A stretch of 64,000 nucleotides of DNA, taken from contig JAJECS010000025.1 in the NCBI GenBank assembly GCA_022821905.1, positions 105,468 to 169,467 of the forward strand, in the 5' to 3' direction. The stretch's first letter is position 1. Each line of letters starts with the position of its first letter. Source of the stretch: Chloroflexota bacterium (GTDB taxonomy: Bacteria; Chloroflexota; UBA11872). The translations under genes were made by a program, and so were the position numbers. Under the pieces are notes generated by a model. That model was given only the letters and a program-made list of their open reading frames with translations, had not been told where the DNA came from and did no database searches. Positions 1-9,580 of the stretch are shown here, in pieces.

Positions 1-988
1 TGAGCGGATCGGCGGCAAGATCGCCGTTGTAGTTGATCTCCTCGACGATGTGGGGCCGGCCGGCGGCAAGCTCGGTGATCAGTCGAACCCGGCGCTCGAA
101 CCACCCCAACCGATTGACAAGGGCGTCGTGGGGGCTGGCCTGACCAATCTCGAACATCCCGTACCAGTGCCAGGTAATGAAGTCGAGCGGCGCCCGGGCA
201 TCGACATTCGTCAGATAGGTCTGCCAATCGAAGTCGGGTCGGTCGCCGCAGACTGGCTGGCCGTCGGCCCCGGGCGTGGCGCCGGAATCAATGGCGTCGA
301 GCGACGGTCCACCCAGGGCGATCCGTCCTGCGCCGAAGCGACTGTCGGTCGCCGCGCGCGCCTGGTTGAACAGGTCCGCGTACGCCTCGCCGGATCCGCA
401 GGCGTAGGTACGCCCGGCGTTTTGATGATTATTGGGCTCGTTCCAGATGACGTAGCGCCAGTCGAGCGCCTGATCGCCGAATTGCGCGTGAAACCTGTCA
501 ACGGCCTCCGCCACGTACTCGCCGTAGGCCTGGGCGCCCTCGGGCCCCAAGGTCTCGCTCTCGTGCTGTGAGCTCGGGTGGCCGCTCGCGGCGGGAATCC
601 ACGCCGGCGGTGCCACGAAGCTGACCATGGGCTCCGCGCCGGACGCCAGGACGCGCGCGACGTAGTCGTGGAGAAACTCCCAGTCCATATCGGATTCACT
701 GGTTCCGCGCACGGCGGTCGAGAGGAACCGGTGGCCAAGCCACACCCGCACGCTATCCAGGCCAAGCTCGCGGGCGCGGTCAATGCCGCCGTCGATAAAG
801 AGGTCGTGCAGCTCGTTGGTGCCGAACTCGAAATCGACCACGGAGACCGGGCCGGCTGGCACTCCGTCGAGGTCTACCAACACGTCGGGGGGACGCGTTC
901 CGTCCGCTGCTGCAAGGAGCAGGCCAACCACGAGACTCGCCGCGATTTTGCCCGGACGCAAGAGGCGTTGGACCAAAGGCCGTGGCAT
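1..988 (-). CDS. Secreted or membrane-anchored glycoside hydrolase (clan GH-A type), 3' end beyond window
   Basis: Partial gene whose start (ATG) is inside the window and whose C-terminus runs off the left edge; about 329 residues are visible. The first 30 residues have basic residues followed by a hydrophobic stretch (AASLVVGLLLAAADG), a signal peptide or membrane anchor. The rest reads as a TIM-barrel glycosidase: DSVRVWLGHRF near residue 80, VISFVAPP-like strand, then YVIWNEPNNH, where the Glu of WNEPN is the expected acid/base of clan GH-A enzymes, and a late strand HIVEEINYNGD that could hold the nucleophile Glu. The pattern recalls GH39-like xylosidases, but substrate cannot be assigned. 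It probably cleaves plant- or algal-type oligosaccharides outside the cytoplasm and fits the sugar-oriented gene content elsewhere in the window. Confidence 0.75.
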   Translation of the reverse strand, partial: MPRPLVQRLLRPGKIAASLVVGLLLAAADGTRPPDVLVDLDGVPAGPVSVVDFEFGTNELHDLFIDGGIDRARELGLDSVRVWLGHRFLSTAVRGTSESDMDWEFLHDYVARVLASGAEPMVSFVAPPAWIPAASGHPSSQHESETLGPEGAQAYGEYVAEAVDRFHAQFGDQALDWRYVIWNEPNNHQNAGRTYACGSGEAYADLFNQARAATDSRFGAGRIALGGPSLDAIDSGATPGADGQPVCGDRPDFDWQTYLTNVDARAPLDFITWHWYGMFEIGQASPHDALVNRLGWFERRVRLITELAAGRPHIVEEINYNGDLAADPL

Positions 989-1039
989 GCGGGCGAAGAG
1001 CGCTAGGCGCGCGGGCCGGCCGCTAGCTTGATGCGGCGA

Positions 1040-1558
1040 CTATGACCGGCCAAAGTCGTCGAGGTCGAGTTGGTCGATGAACTTGCGGAAGACCTCGAGC
1101 TTCTCTTCCGACACCGGTTCCGCGTCGCCGTCCGTGGCCTCGGCGTCCTCCTGCTCCTGGTCCGGCTCGAACCCGGCCTGCCCGAGGACGTCCTCGTCGA
1201 CGAGGATCGGCACGCTCACGCGCACCGCTAGCGCAATGGCGTCGCTGGGTCGACAGTCGACCTCCAGCTCCCGGCCGTTGAAGGTCATGGCGATGTTGGC
1301 GTAGTAAATCTGATCGACCATCTTGGTGATCGAGACGTGCTGCACGCCCGCGCCGACGGTGTCAACCAGCGAGCGCAACAGGTCGTGCGTGAGCGGACGC
1401 TGGACCTGCCGATCCTGCAGCTTGACGGCAATGGCGTCCGCTTCGGCGGTGCCGATCATGATGGCCAGATAGCGAGCGCCGTTGCACTCTTTAAGGACCA
1501 CGACCCGGCTTGGGCTGACCAGATTGACGCGCACGCTGTCGACCATCATTTCGACCAT
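1040..1558 (-). CDS. Bifunctional nuclease (BFN/DUF151) family protein
   Basis: 172 residues. The N-terminal 135 residues match the DUF151/BFN family: a VRVNLVSPSRVVVLKE start, YLAIMIGTAEADAIA, LTHDLLRSLVDTVGA and the strongly conserved EVDCRPSDAIALAVR segment. A Glu/Asp-rich linker (about 140-155) precedes an EEKLEVFRKFIDQL helix resembling the UVR-type tail seen in bacterial members. Family members have reported RNase/DNase activity, but the physiological role in bacteria is unclear. The start chosen gives GGGACAGG upstream; internal Met codons 4 and 5 are alternatives. It lies 92 bases downstream of lysC on the same strand and may be co-transcribed. Confidence 0.88.
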   Translation of the reverse strand: MVEMMVDSVRVNLVSPSRVVVLKECNGARYLAIMIGTAEADAIAVKLQDRQVQRPLTHDLLRSLVDTVGAGVQHVSITKMVDQIYYANIAMTFNGRELEVDCRPSDAIALAVRVSVPILVDEDVLGQAGFEPDQEQEDAEATDGDAEPVSEEKLEVFRKFIDQLDLDDFGRS

Positions 1559-1650
1559 GTCGCGCCTGTCCCGTAAGCGACCGCGCCGGCTCCCGTGCGA
1601 GTCGGCCCGAGTTTACCAATGACCTCCGCGGCGGCTGTGTAGCTCACGCC

Positions 1651-2883
1651 TCACTGCGCCGAGTCCGCATCCAGTCCGAATGCCGTGTGGAGGGTGCGCG
1701 CCGCGTGCTCGACCTCGTCCTCGGCGACGAGGCAGGTGATGCGGATCTCGCTGGTCGTGATGCCCAGGATGTTGATGCCGGCATCCGCCAGGGCGCCAAA
1801 CGCGCGAGCGGCGATGCCGGGCGTGCTTTGAATCCCCACCCCAACGATCCCAACCTTGCCTAGGCTGTCGTCGGCCGACACGTCGCCCGCTCCGATCTCG
1901 GCGGCGACCGGCCGCACCAGGTCAACCGCGGGCGCCATGTCGGCCTTGCTCACGGTGAACGAGATATCGGTGGTCCCGGCGTCGGACACGTTCTGGACGA
2001 TGACGTCGATGTTGATGCCATGCTCGGCCAGGGGTTGAAAGATGCCGTGCGCCAGGCCCGGCCGGTCTCGAACCGCTCGCACGGTGATGCGCGCCACGTC
2101 GGTGTCGTGGGCCACGCCGCGGACCAGCGCGACGCTCTCTATCTCGACAGCTTCAGCCGCCATCATGGACGTCCCCGGTGAGTCGACGAAACTGGAACGT
2201 ACCACGACTGGCAGCCGGAAGCGCTGGGCAATGCCGACCGAGCGGTGCTGCATGACCTTGGCGCCAAGCTGCGCCATCTCCAGCATCTCCCCGTAGCCGA
2301 TGGCATCCAGCTTGTGCGCCTTCGGCACGCAGCGTGGATCGGCGGTGTAGACGCCCTCGACATCGGTGAATATTTCGCAGCGGTCGGCGCGCAGCGCCGC
2401 GGCCAGCGCCACCGCCGTCGTGTCCGACGCGCCGCGACCCAGCGTGACCATGTCCCCGCCCGGACCGAGTCCCTGAAACCCGGCGACGATCGGAATCCGG
2501 CCCGCGTCCATCTCCTGGCGCACGCGTCCCGGGTCCAGTCGCTCGATGCGACCGCGACCATATACCCCGTCGGTGACGACCCCGGCCTGGGTCCCGCTCA
2601 GCGCCACGGCCTCCGGACCATGCGCGCTGACCGCCATCGCAACGAGGGCGGCCGAGGCCGTTTCACCGGTGGACATCAACATGTCCAACTCGCGCGCGCG
2701 GGGCCGCGGGACGGTGTGCTCGGCCTCCTCGATGAGCCGGTCGGTGGCGTCGCCGCGAGCCGAGACCACGACGGCCAGCCGGTCCCCGCCCGCCGCGGCG
2801 TCGGCCACGCGCTCGGCCACGGCGGCGATGCGCTCACGCGTCGCCACGGACGTTCCGCCGAACTTACAGACCACAGTGGCCAC
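1651..2883 (-). CDS. lysC: Aspartate kinase with two ACT domains
   Basis: 410 residues, the usual length of monofunctional bacterial aspartokinases. It phosphorylates L-aspartate, the first step towards lysine, threonine and methionine. The kinase domain (1 to about 240) opens with VVCKFGGTSV (nucleotide-binding KFGGTS) and contains FTDVEGVYTADPR and the catalytic-region STGETASAALVA. The C-terminal 150 residues form two ACT domains (DRPGLAHGIFQPLAEHGINI and GIAARAFGALADAGINILG), so feedback inhibition by lysine and/or threonine is expected. It follows argH by 63 bases on the same strand, which places an aspartate-family entry step right after the arginine operon. Confidence 0.96.
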   Translation of the reverse strand: MATVVCKFGGTSVATRERIAAVAERVADAAAGGDRLAVVVSARGDATDRLIEEAEHTVPRPRARELDMLMSTGETASAALVAMAVSAHGPEAVALSGTQAGVVTDGVYGRGRIERLDPGRVRQEMDAGRIPIVAGFQGLGPGGDMVTLGRGASDTTAVALAAALRADRCEIFTDVEGVYTADPRCVPKAHKLDAIGYGEMLEMAQLGAKVMQHRSVGIAQRFRLPVVVRSSFVDSPGTSMMAAEAVEIESVALVRGVAHDTDVARITVRAVRDRPGLAHGIFQPLAEHGINIDVIVQNVSDAGTTDISFTVSKADMAPAVDLVRPVAAEIGAGDVSADDSLGKVGIVGVGIQSTPGIAARAFGALADAGINILGITTSEIRITCLVAEDEVEHAARTLHTAFGLDADSAQ

Positions 2884-2946
2884 TAGCCGGCTCCCACTCG
2901 CGATAGGCAGGCAAGCGTAGCAGCGAGAATCATTGTGCGACCCGGC

Positions 2947-4371
2947 CTATTCCCAGGGCGCTAACGCGGCGGGCAGCCCGCTGGCGGCCAATTCGCGCAG
3001 GCGTCCGCGCTCCAGCTCGATGCGCCCCTGCGCGTCGGCGACGGCGAGCCTGACCCGGCGCGGCGCCGTGCCGCCCGGCACGTCGCGCCGCGCGACCGAG
3101 CGTTCCGCGGAGAGTCGTTCCCGGAGCTCGGGGCCAAGACGCGCATCGATGGCGCATAGCTCATCATCGGTGACTTCGTGCAACTCGACGCCGGCGGCGA
3201 TCGCCGCCGAGACGACGCGGCCCGCAATCTCGTGGGCCTCGCGAAACGGCGCGCCCTGCTCGACGAGGTAGTCGGCGATTTCGGTCGCCGTGGCGTGTCC
3301 CGCCGTCGCCATTTGCGCCATGCGCTCGCGATCGAATCGCAGGGTGGCGAAGGCCTCGCGCATGATCCCGAGGGTGGGAAGCACGAGATCCTCCATGCGA
3401 AACAGCGCCTGCTTGTCCTCCTGGAGGTCCAGCCCATAGGTGAGCGGCACGCCCTTGACGGTGGCGGCCATGCCCGTGGTGATGCCGAGGGCCGTGCCCG
3501 TCCGCCCGCGGACCAGTTCGGCGATATCCGGATTCTTCTTCTGCGGCATGATGCTGCTGCCGGTGGCGTAGGCGTCGTCGAAGTCGACCATGGCGTATCC
3601 CGGCGAGGCCCATATCACCAGGTCCTCGGCCCACCGCGACAGGTGCAGCAGGATGCCCACGCCGAGATTGAGCAGGGCCATCAGGTAGTCGCGGTCGGCC
3701 ACCGCGTCCATGCTGTTGCGGGAAATCCGGCTGAAGTGCAGGGCGTGAGCCGCGTGCTCGCGATCGATGTCATAGGGCACGCCGGCCAGCGCCCCGCTCC
3801 CGAGCGGGCAGATATCGGCCAGGGCGAAGACCTGGTAGCAGCCGTCGAGGTCGCGGCTCAGCATCTCCTGAATCGCCAGCAGATAGTGACCCAGGGTGAC
3901 GGGCTGTCCGGACTGCAGGTGGGTGAAACCCGGAGCGACCGTGTCGGGCTCGGCGCGGTCCACCAGCGCGGCCATCAGATCCGTCAGCGCTCGCCCGATC
4001 CGAAGCGTCAAGCCCTTCACGTAGAGCCGCATGTCGGTGGCGACCTGATCGTTGCGGCTGCGCGCGGTGTGCAGACGGCGACCGGGATCTCCGAGTCGCT
4101 CGATCAAGACCCGCTCGACATAGCTGTGAATGTCCTCGTCGCCGACGTCGTCGGGACCGTCGGCGTCGTCAAGCTCGTCAAGCAGCCGGTCGAGCCCGGC
4201 GGTCAGCGCGTCGGCGTCGGACGCACTGACAATTCCCCGCGCGCCGAGCATGGCGGCGTGCGCCTGGCTGGCGACGATGTCTTCGCGATAGAGCCGCTGG
4301 TCCCACGGAAACGAGCGGGTGAAGTCCCTCGCCGCGCCAGCGGGCTCCGACTCGAAGCGCCCGCCCCACAT
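2947..4371 (-). CDS. argH: Argininosuccinate lyase
   Basis: 474 residues. It catalyses the last step of arginine synthesis, argininosuccinate to arginine plus fumarate, in the cytoplasm. It opens MWGGRFES as in typical ArgH, has the HTARSRNDQVATD segment, and carries the fumarase/aspartase-superfamily signature GSSIMPQKKNP at about residue 275, which contributes the catalytic Ser loop. Length and motifs are complete. The C-terminus is unusually rich in Arg and Ala. It is the last gene of argC-argJ-argB-argD-argH, 41 bases after argD. argG and argF are not in this window. Confidence 0.97.
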   Translation of the reverse strand: MWGGRFESEPAGAARDFTRSFPWDQRLYREDIVASQAHAAMLGARGIVSASDADALTAGLDRLLDELDDADGPDDVGDEDIHSYVERVLIERLGDPGRRLHTARSRNDQVATDMRLYVKGLTLRIGRALTDLMAALVDRAEPDTVAPGFTHLQSGQPVTLGHYLLAIQEMLSRDLDGCYQVFALADICPLGSGALAGVPYDIDREHAAHALHFSRISRNSMDAVADRDYLMALLNLGVGILLHLSRWAEDLVIWASPGYAMVDFDDAYATGSSIMPQKKNPDIAELVRGRTGTALGITTGMAATVKGVPLTYGLDLQEDKQALFRMEDLVLPTLGIMREAFATLRFDRERMAQMATAGHATATEIADYLVEQGAPFREAHEIAGRVVSAAIAAGVELHEVTDDELCAIDARLGPELRERLSAERSVARRDVPGGTAPRRVRLAVADAQGRIELERGRLRELAASGLPAALAPWE

Positions 4372-4412
4372 GCCGGCGAGCTCAGCCCGTGCGCGGGGTC
4401 CGGCGCCCCACG

Positions 4413-5606
4413 CTAGGCGCGCAGCGCCGCGCCAATGACTTCAAGGCCCGTGTCCAACTCGGCGTCGCTGATGGTTAGCGCCGGCACCAGGCGGATCGTC
4501 GCCGCCGCGGCCTTGATCAGCAGCACGCCGTGATCGCGCGCGTAGGCGATCACGTGATCCGCGCGCTCTGGGCCCGTGAGATCGAATCCCACCAGCAGTC
4601 CCAGCCCGCGCACGTCGGTGATCTCGCCGGTCTCGCGGCCCAACCGCCGCAACTCGGCGGCGGCATGGTCGCCCTTGCGGGCCACGTCTTCGAGGAATCC
4701 CGGGGCGGTGACATGATCGAAAACCACGCGGGCGCCGGCGCATACCAGGGGGTTGCCGCTGAACGTCGAGCCGTGGTCGCCCGGCCGGAGCACGCTGCAT
4801 CGCTCGGTGCTGAGCGCCGCGCCGATGGGCAGTCCGCCGCCCAGTCCCTTGGCCAGTGCCATCAGGTCGGGCGTGACGCCAAAGTGCTCATAGGCGAACA
4901 GCTTGCCGGTGCGTCCGATGCCGGTCTGAACCTCGTCCAGAATCAGCAGGATGCCGTGCTCGTCGCATAGCTCGCGAAGTCCGGTCACGTAGTCCGCGTC
5001 AGCCACCCACACGCCGCCCTCGGCCTGGATGAGCTCCAGCATCACCGCGGCGGTGGAGTCGTCGATGGCGTCCCGCACCGCGTCCAGGTCGTTGTAGGGA
5101 ACGTGGGTGAAACCGGCCGGCATCGGCTCGAACGGCTCGTGATAGGCCGGCGTGCCGGTGGCGGCGGTCATGGCCAGCGAACGGCCGTGGAAGCCGCGCA
5201 GCGTCGTGATGACCCCCGTCGCGCCGTCCCGATTGAGCCGGCCCCACTTGCGCGCGATCTTGACGCAGGTCTCGGTGGCCTCGCCGCCGCTGTTGACGAA
5301 GAACACCCGATCCAGCGCCGAGTGGCCGGTCAGCCGCTCGCCCAACTCGACCTGGGGCGTGGTGTAGAAGAGGTTGGATACCTGAACCAGCGTGCGCGCC
5401 TGCTCCGCCACGGCGTCGGCGATTGCGGGATTTGCGTGGCCGAGCGCGTTCACCGCGATGCCCGCGGCGAAGTCCAAGTACTCGCGGCCCGCGTCATCCC
5501 AGACCCGCATGCCGCTGCCCCGAACCAGGGTGACCGGAGCGCGGGCAAACGTCTGGTGATAGACCTGAGCTTCGCGTGCCTGCCAGTCCGTCGCTGATTG
5601 GGTCAT
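4413..5606 (-). CDS. argD: Acetylornithine aminotransferase (class III)
   Basis: 397 residues, normal for ArgD. This PLP enzyme transfers the amino group from glutamate to N-acetylglutamate semialdehyde. Visible motifs: FFVNSGGEATE and RGFHGRSLAMTAATG for the phosphate-binding region, LILDEVQTGIGRTG with the Asp contacting the PLP ring nitrogen, and LMALAKGLGGGLPIGA with the Schiff-base Lys. The position between argB and argH in an arginine operon supports ArgD over ornithine or GABA aminotransferases. It lies 58 bases downstream of argB. Confidence 0.95.
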   Translation of the reverse strand: MTQSATDWQAREAQVYHQTFARAPVTLVRGSGMRVWDDAGREYLDFAAGIAVNALGHANPAIADAVAEQARTLVQVSNLFYTTPQVELGERLTGHSALDRVFFVNSGGEATETCVKIARKWGRLNRDGATGVITTLRGFHGRSLAMTAATGTPAYHEPFEPMPAGFTHVPYNDLDAVRDAIDDSTAAVMLELIQAEGGVWVADADYVTGLRELCDEHGILLILDEVQTGIGRTGKLFAYEHFGVTPDLMALAKGLGGGLPIGAALSTERCSVLRPGDHGSTFSGNPLVCAGARVVFDHVTAPGFLEDVARKGDHAAAELRRLGRETGEITDVRGLGLLVGFDLTGPERADHVIAYARDHGVLLIKAAAATIRLVPALTISDAELDTGLEVIGAALRA

Positions 5607-5664
5607 GGATGAACTCTAGCCGTGCGGGTTGGCAGGGATTATATGGCGATCCCTACCGCGCGCG

Positions 5665-6465
5665 TCAGGCAACGATGCGCGTGCCCACGGCGCCGTCCAC
5701 CAGCGTCTGCCGTATGGCATGCGGTTGCCGGCCGTCGGTGATCCAAACGGAAGCCACGGCGTCCAACAGATCGATCGCCGCTCGGACCTTGGGCACCATG
5801 CCGTCGCGGATCACCCCGTCGGCGATCAGTTGGGTGGCGCGTCCGGCCGGCAGATCGCGGATCGGTTCGCCGTCGGCATCGAGCACCGCCGGCACGTCGG
5901 TTAGGAACAGCAGGGCAGTTGCCCGAACGGCGCGCGCCACCGCCCCGGCGATCTCGTCACCATTCACGTTGTAGAGTTGGCCGTCCGGCCCCAGGCCCAG
6001 CGGGGCGATCGTCGGCACGTGTCCGCGCGCCGTGAGGTCGTCCAGCAGCCCGCGCCGCACCTCGCGCACTCGGCCCACGAACCCCAGCGCCGGCGACTGC
6101 TGCTCGACGCGCACCACGCCGCCGTCATTGCCGGCGATGCCGACCGCTGAGACGCCGTTGGCGACGAGTTCCCCGATCAGCGCCGAAGCCACCATGCCGC
6201 GAAAGACCGTCACGGCGGCGTCGCGGGTGGCCGCGGACGTGACCCGCAAGCCGTCGATCCAGGTCGGCGTTTCGCCGCGCTGCGCCAGATAGTCGCTGAG
6301 CGCGTCGCCGCCGCCATGGGCAATGGCGACTCGGGCGCCGGCCGCGACCAGGTCCCGCACGTCGGCGCCGATCCGCCCGCGCTCAACGTCCGCCGTCCCG
6401 CCGACCTTGAGCACGACGTAGCGTCCGCGGAAGTCCTCCATGGCAGCGGACGACACGTTGGCCAC
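5665..6465 (-). CDS. argB: Acetylglutamate kinase (amino acid kinase family)
   Basis: 266 residues. It phosphorylates N-acetylglutamate, normally the feedback-controlled step. VVLKVGGTADVERG (ATP site), VAIAHGGGDAL, WIDGLRVTSAATRDAA (substrate loop) and LYNVNGDEIAGAVARA are typical of ArgB. The residues around GLRVT resemble both ArgB and the LysW-pathway homologue LysZ. No LysW-like carrier is nearby and argJ is adjacent, so ArgB is preferred. Met9 is a second possible start. Only three bases separate it from argJ, so translational coupling is likely. Confidence 0.92.
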   Translation of the reverse strand: MANVSSAAMEDFRGRYVVLKVGGTADVERGRIGADVRDLVAAGARVAIAHGGGDALSDYLAQRGETPTWIDGLRVTSAATRDAAVTVFRGMVASALIGELVANGVSAVGIAGNDGGVVRVEQQSPALGFVGRVREVRRGLLDDLTARGHVPTIAPLGLGPDGQLYNVNGDEIAGAVARAVRATALLFLTDVPAVLDADGEPIRDLPAGRATQLIADGVIRDGMVPKVRAAIDLLDAVASVWITDGRQPHAIRQTLVDGAVGTRIVA

Positions 6466-6468
6466 GAG

Positions 6469-7692
6469 CTACGTCATGTACTCCGCGTTGATGGTGACGT
6501 AGTCGTGCGAGAGGTCGCCGGTCCAGGCCGTGGCGCTGGCCGGGCCCGCGTGCAAGTGGGCCGCGATGCGGCATTCCGATTGACGCAGGTGCGCCGCAAC
6601 GTCCGGCTCGTGGTAATCGAGAATGCGCCCGCCCTGGACGGTGCAGGTGTCGCCAATCCAGATGTCCAACGCCTCGGGATCGAACTGGGCGCCGCTGTTT
6701 CCGAGCGCGCAGACGACGCGCCCCCAGTTGGGGTCACCGCCAAACACCGCCGTCTTGACCAGCAGCGACGTGGATATCCCGCGCGCGGCGCGCCGCGCGT
6801 CGGCGGCGTCCACCGCGCCCTGGACCTCGATCGTCACCAGCTTCGTGACGCCCTCGCCGTTCCGCACGATCTCCCGCGCGAGGTGCTGGCACACCGCCCG
6901 AAGCGCGCGGCTGAACCGGTCGGCGTCGGGCCCCTCCAGCGCGGGCGTATCGCTCGCGCCGTTGGCGAACAGCACCACGGTGTCGCTGGTGGACTGATCG
7001 CCGTCGATGGAGATCACGTTGAATGAATCGTCAACCGCCGCGCGGAGGGCGCTCCGGGCGAATGAAGCGTCCATGGCGGCGTCGGTTGTGACGAACGAGT
7101 GCATGGTGGCCATGTTGGGATGGATCATGCCGGCGCCCTTGGCGGCGCCGCCAAGCCGCACCGTCCCCGTCGAGAGCGGCACCTCGACCGCGATCGTCTT
7201 GGGGTAGGCGTCGGTGGTCATCATGGCCGTGGCGACGTCAATCCCGTCGACCGAGTTCAGCTTGAGCCGCCGGATGCCGTCGGCCACGCGGACCATGGGC
7301 AGCCGAAACCCGATGACGCCGGTGGACGCCATCAGGATCTCCTCCGGCTTCACGCCCTGCCTCTCGGCGAATAGCTCCGCCATGCGCGTCGCGTCGGCGC
7401 GTCCTTCGGCTCCCGTGTAGGTGTTGGCGTTGCCGCTGTTGAAGACCATGCCGCGCGCCTGGCCGCCGGCGACGCGGGCGCGGTTGATCTCCACGTTGGA
7501 GGCCTTCACGCGATTGGTGGTGAAGGTTGCAGCCACCGTGCAAGGAGCCACGGTGCTGAAAATGCCCCCAAGATCCAGAGCGCCGCTGGCCTTGATGCCG
7601 GCAGCGATCGACCCGGCCGTGAACCCGCGCGACGCCACGACGCCGCCCGGTATCACCGTGAATCCGTCAAGGGTTTCGGGAATGGCGCCCAT
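6469..7692 (-). CDS. argJ: Bifunctional ornithine acetyltransferase/N-acetylglutamate synthase
   Basis: 407 residues. It recycles the acetyl group from N-acetylornithine to glutamate, and in bifunctional forms also uses acetyl-CoA. The self-cleavage motif GAGMIHPNMATMHS is present at about residue 190; ArgJ precursors split between the Ala and Thr of this motif into alpha and beta chains. The FTTNRVKA and GNANTYTG segments are also typical. The start codon follows the argC stop with no gap (TAGATG), so the two are translationally coupled. Presence of ArgJ means the cyclic acetyl pathway is used. Mono- or bifunctionality cannot be told from sequence. Confidence 0.95.
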   Translation of the reverse strand: MGAIPETLDGFTVIPGGVVASRGFTAGSIAAGIKASGALDLGGIFSTVAPCTVAATFTTNRVKASNVEINRARVAGGQARGMVFNSGNANTYTGAEGRADATRMAELFAERQGVKPEEILMASTGVIGFRLPMVRVADGIRRLKLNSVDGIDVATAMMTTDAYPKTIAVEVPLSTGTVRLGGAAKGAGMIHPNMATMHSFVTTDAAMDASFARSALRAAVDDSFNVISIDGDQSTSDTVVLFANGASDTPALEGPDADRFSRALRAVCQHLAREIVRNGEGVTKLVTIEVQGAVDAADARRAARGISTSLLVKTAVFGGDPNWGRVVCALGNSGAQFDPEALDIWIGDTCTVQGGRILDYHEPDVAAHLRQSECRIAAHLHAGPASATAWTGDLSHDYVTINAEYMT

Positions 7693-8721
7693 CTACGGAT
7701 AGCCCGCCGGAATCCCAAGCCCCGCCTGCTCGTCCAGCCCCAACATCAAGTTGGCATTCTGCAGCGCGGCGCCCGCCGCGCCCTTGCCCAGGTTGTCGAT
7801 GGCGCTCATGGCGATCAGGGTACCGGTGGCGTCGTCGGTCACCGCCTGCACGAAGCAGTGGTTGGTGCCGGTGGTCCATTTGGTGCGGGGCGGCTCGTCG
7901 GCCAGATGCACGAACGGCTCGCCGCCGTATCGGTCCTCGTACGCCGCGTCGACATCCGCGCTCCCAACGCCGTCTCGAATCCGCGCATAGGTCGTCGAGA
8001 GGATCCCGCGCGTCATGGGCACCAGGTGCGGGACGAACGTGACCTGCACATCCGTTCCCGCGATCATGGTCAACTCCTGCGCGATCTCGGGGCCGTGCCG
8101 GTGGGCGGCGACGTTGTAGGGCGCGGCGCTCTCGTTGATTTCGGAGTAGGTGAATGCGGGTTTGGCGCTCCGGCCGGCGCCCGAAATGCCCGTTTTCGAG
8201 TCCACGATCACTGCGGGCTCCACGAGCCCCGCCGCCAGAGCGGGACCGATGGCAAGCTCTGCGGCGATGGCGTGGCAGCCGGGGTTGGCCACCAGCTTGG
8301 TGCGCCGCAGCTCGTCCCGCCGGTACTCCGTGAGGCCGTACACCGCATCGGCGATCCACTCGGACGCCGGGTGCTCGCCATACCACCACTGATAGACGTC
8401 CAGGTCGAACAGCCGGAAGTCAGCGCTGACGTCCACCACCGGCACGCCGTCGTCGAGCAGCGGCGCCAGCTGTTCCGCGGACGCATTGTGCGGCAGGCAC
8501 GACACCACGGCGTCAACCGAGCCATCTAATTCCGGTGTGAGCAGCAGGTCGGCATAGTCCGGCCGCGCCGTGGCCCGAACCCATGGCAGCACCTCGCCGA
8601 CGGTGCAGCCGGCCTGACTGCGTGCCGTAAGGCTGGTCAGCTCGAGCTCAGGGTGGCCGGCCAGATAGCGGATCATCTCGCCGCCGGTGTAGCCGGTGGC
8701 ATTGAGCAGGCCCAGGCGCAT
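7693..8721 (-). CDS. argC: N-acetyl-gamma-glutamyl-phosphate reductase
   Basis: 342 residues. It reduces N-acetylglutamyl phosphate to the semialdehyde with NADPH. LGLLNATGYTGGEMIRYL is the N-terminal nucleotide-binding loop, and LVANPGCHAIAAEL contains the catalytic Cys. The family more often reads NPGCYPT, so the His after Cys is a variant, as in the type-1 subgroup. HRHGPEIAQEL and VPMTRGILSTTYA are conserved. This is the first gene of the argCJBDH operon. A 43-base gap separates it from uppP upstream. Confidence 0.95.
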   Translation of the reverse strand: MRLGLLNATGYTGGEMIRYLAGHPELELTSLTARSQAGCTVGEVLPWVRATARPDYADLLLTPELDGSVDAVVSCLPHNASAEQLAPLLDDGVPVVDVSADFRLFDLDVYQWWYGEHPASEWIADAVYGLTEYRRDELRRTKLVANPGCHAIAAELAIGPALAAGLVEPAVIVDSKTGISGAGRSAKPAFTYSEINESAAPYNVAAHRHGPEIAQELTMIAGTDVQVTFVPHLVPMTRGILSTTYARIRDGVGSADVDAAYEDRYGGEPFVHLADEPPRTKWTTGTNHCFVQAVTDDATGTLIAMSAIDNLGKGAAGAALQNANLMLGLDEQAGLGIPAGYP

Positions 8722-8764
8722 TCAGCAGTGCCTCAGGTGGCTAAACGTGATTATACGGGCGCTC

Positions 8765-9571
8765 TCAGGGCTGAATGGCAAGAACCACAAGTGCCGCGGC
8801 GCCAAGCGCCACCCGGTAGGCGCCGAAGACGAGCAGGCTGTGAGCGGCCACGAACCAGAGCAAGACACGAATGACGACGACTCCGACCAATCCCGCCGTC
8901 AACGCGCCGACGACCAGCGCGCCCGCCACCGACTCGAAGGTCTCCGTGCCGGTGACGGAAGCCAGTTCCACAATGCCAATGGCCAGCACGATGGGCGTCA
9001 GCAGCAGCAGTGAGAATCGCGCGCCGGCGTGCCGCTCGACGCCGAGGAGGCGCGCCACGGTCATGGTGATTCCGGAACGCGACACGCCCGGGATCAGCGC
9101 CACAAGCTGACTCAGACCGACCAGAAGCCAAACCGGAAACCGCGTGCTGTCGTAGGCGGTGCGGGTGGGCGCCCAGCGATCGACCGCGGCGAGCGCCACG
9201 CCGAAGACAATCAGCGTGATCGAGGCGACCATCAGAGTCCGCGTGTCAATCAGCGCGTCACGCAGCGGGAACGCCACGGCGCCCACGAGGACTGTCGATC
9301 CCAGAATGGCCGCCGCCACGCTCCGCGACACGGCCGGATCGTCGCCGCGACCGGCGACACCGAGCGCCAGCCGCCACCAGTCCCGCCACAGCGCCACGGC
9401 CAGCGCCAGCGCGGTGCCCAGGTGCAACGCCACGCTGAGCATCAGGCCCGACAGAAACGGGTCGGTCCACCCGGCGAACTCGGGCGCCAGCAGCAGGTGC
9501 GCCGAGCTGCTCACGGGCAGAAACTCCGTGAGCGCCTGCACGGCGCCCAGCAGAGCCGCCTCGACGAGCAC
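8765..9571 (-). CDS. uppP: Undecaprenyl-diphosphatase (BacA/UppP)
   Basis: 268 residues with many membrane-spanning helices. It dephosphorylates undecaprenyl pyrophosphate to recycle the lipid carrier for cell-wall synthesis. Both family signatures are present: QALTEFLPVSSSAH near the N-terminus (catalytic Glu/Ser region) and LIPGVSRSGITMTVAR near residue 170. The start is GTG nine bases after the hppA stop, so the gene is very likely co-transcribed with hppA. Both proteins act on diphosphate bonds at the membrane, but a functional link is only conjecture. Confidence 0.95.
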   Translation of the reverse strand: MLVEAALLGAVQALTEFLPVSSSAHLLLAPEFAGWTDPFLSGLMLSVALHLGTALALAVALWRDWWRLALGVAGRGDDPAVSRSVAAAILGSTVLVGAVAFPLRDALIDTRTLMVASITLIVFGVALAAVDRWAPTRTAYDSTRFPVWLLVGLSQLVALIPGVSRSGITMTVARLLGVERHAGARFSLLLLTPIVLAIGIVELASVTGTETFESVAGALVVGALTAGLVGVVVIRVLLWFVAAHSLLVFGAYRVALGAAALVVLAIQP

Positions 9572-9580
9572 CGACCCGGT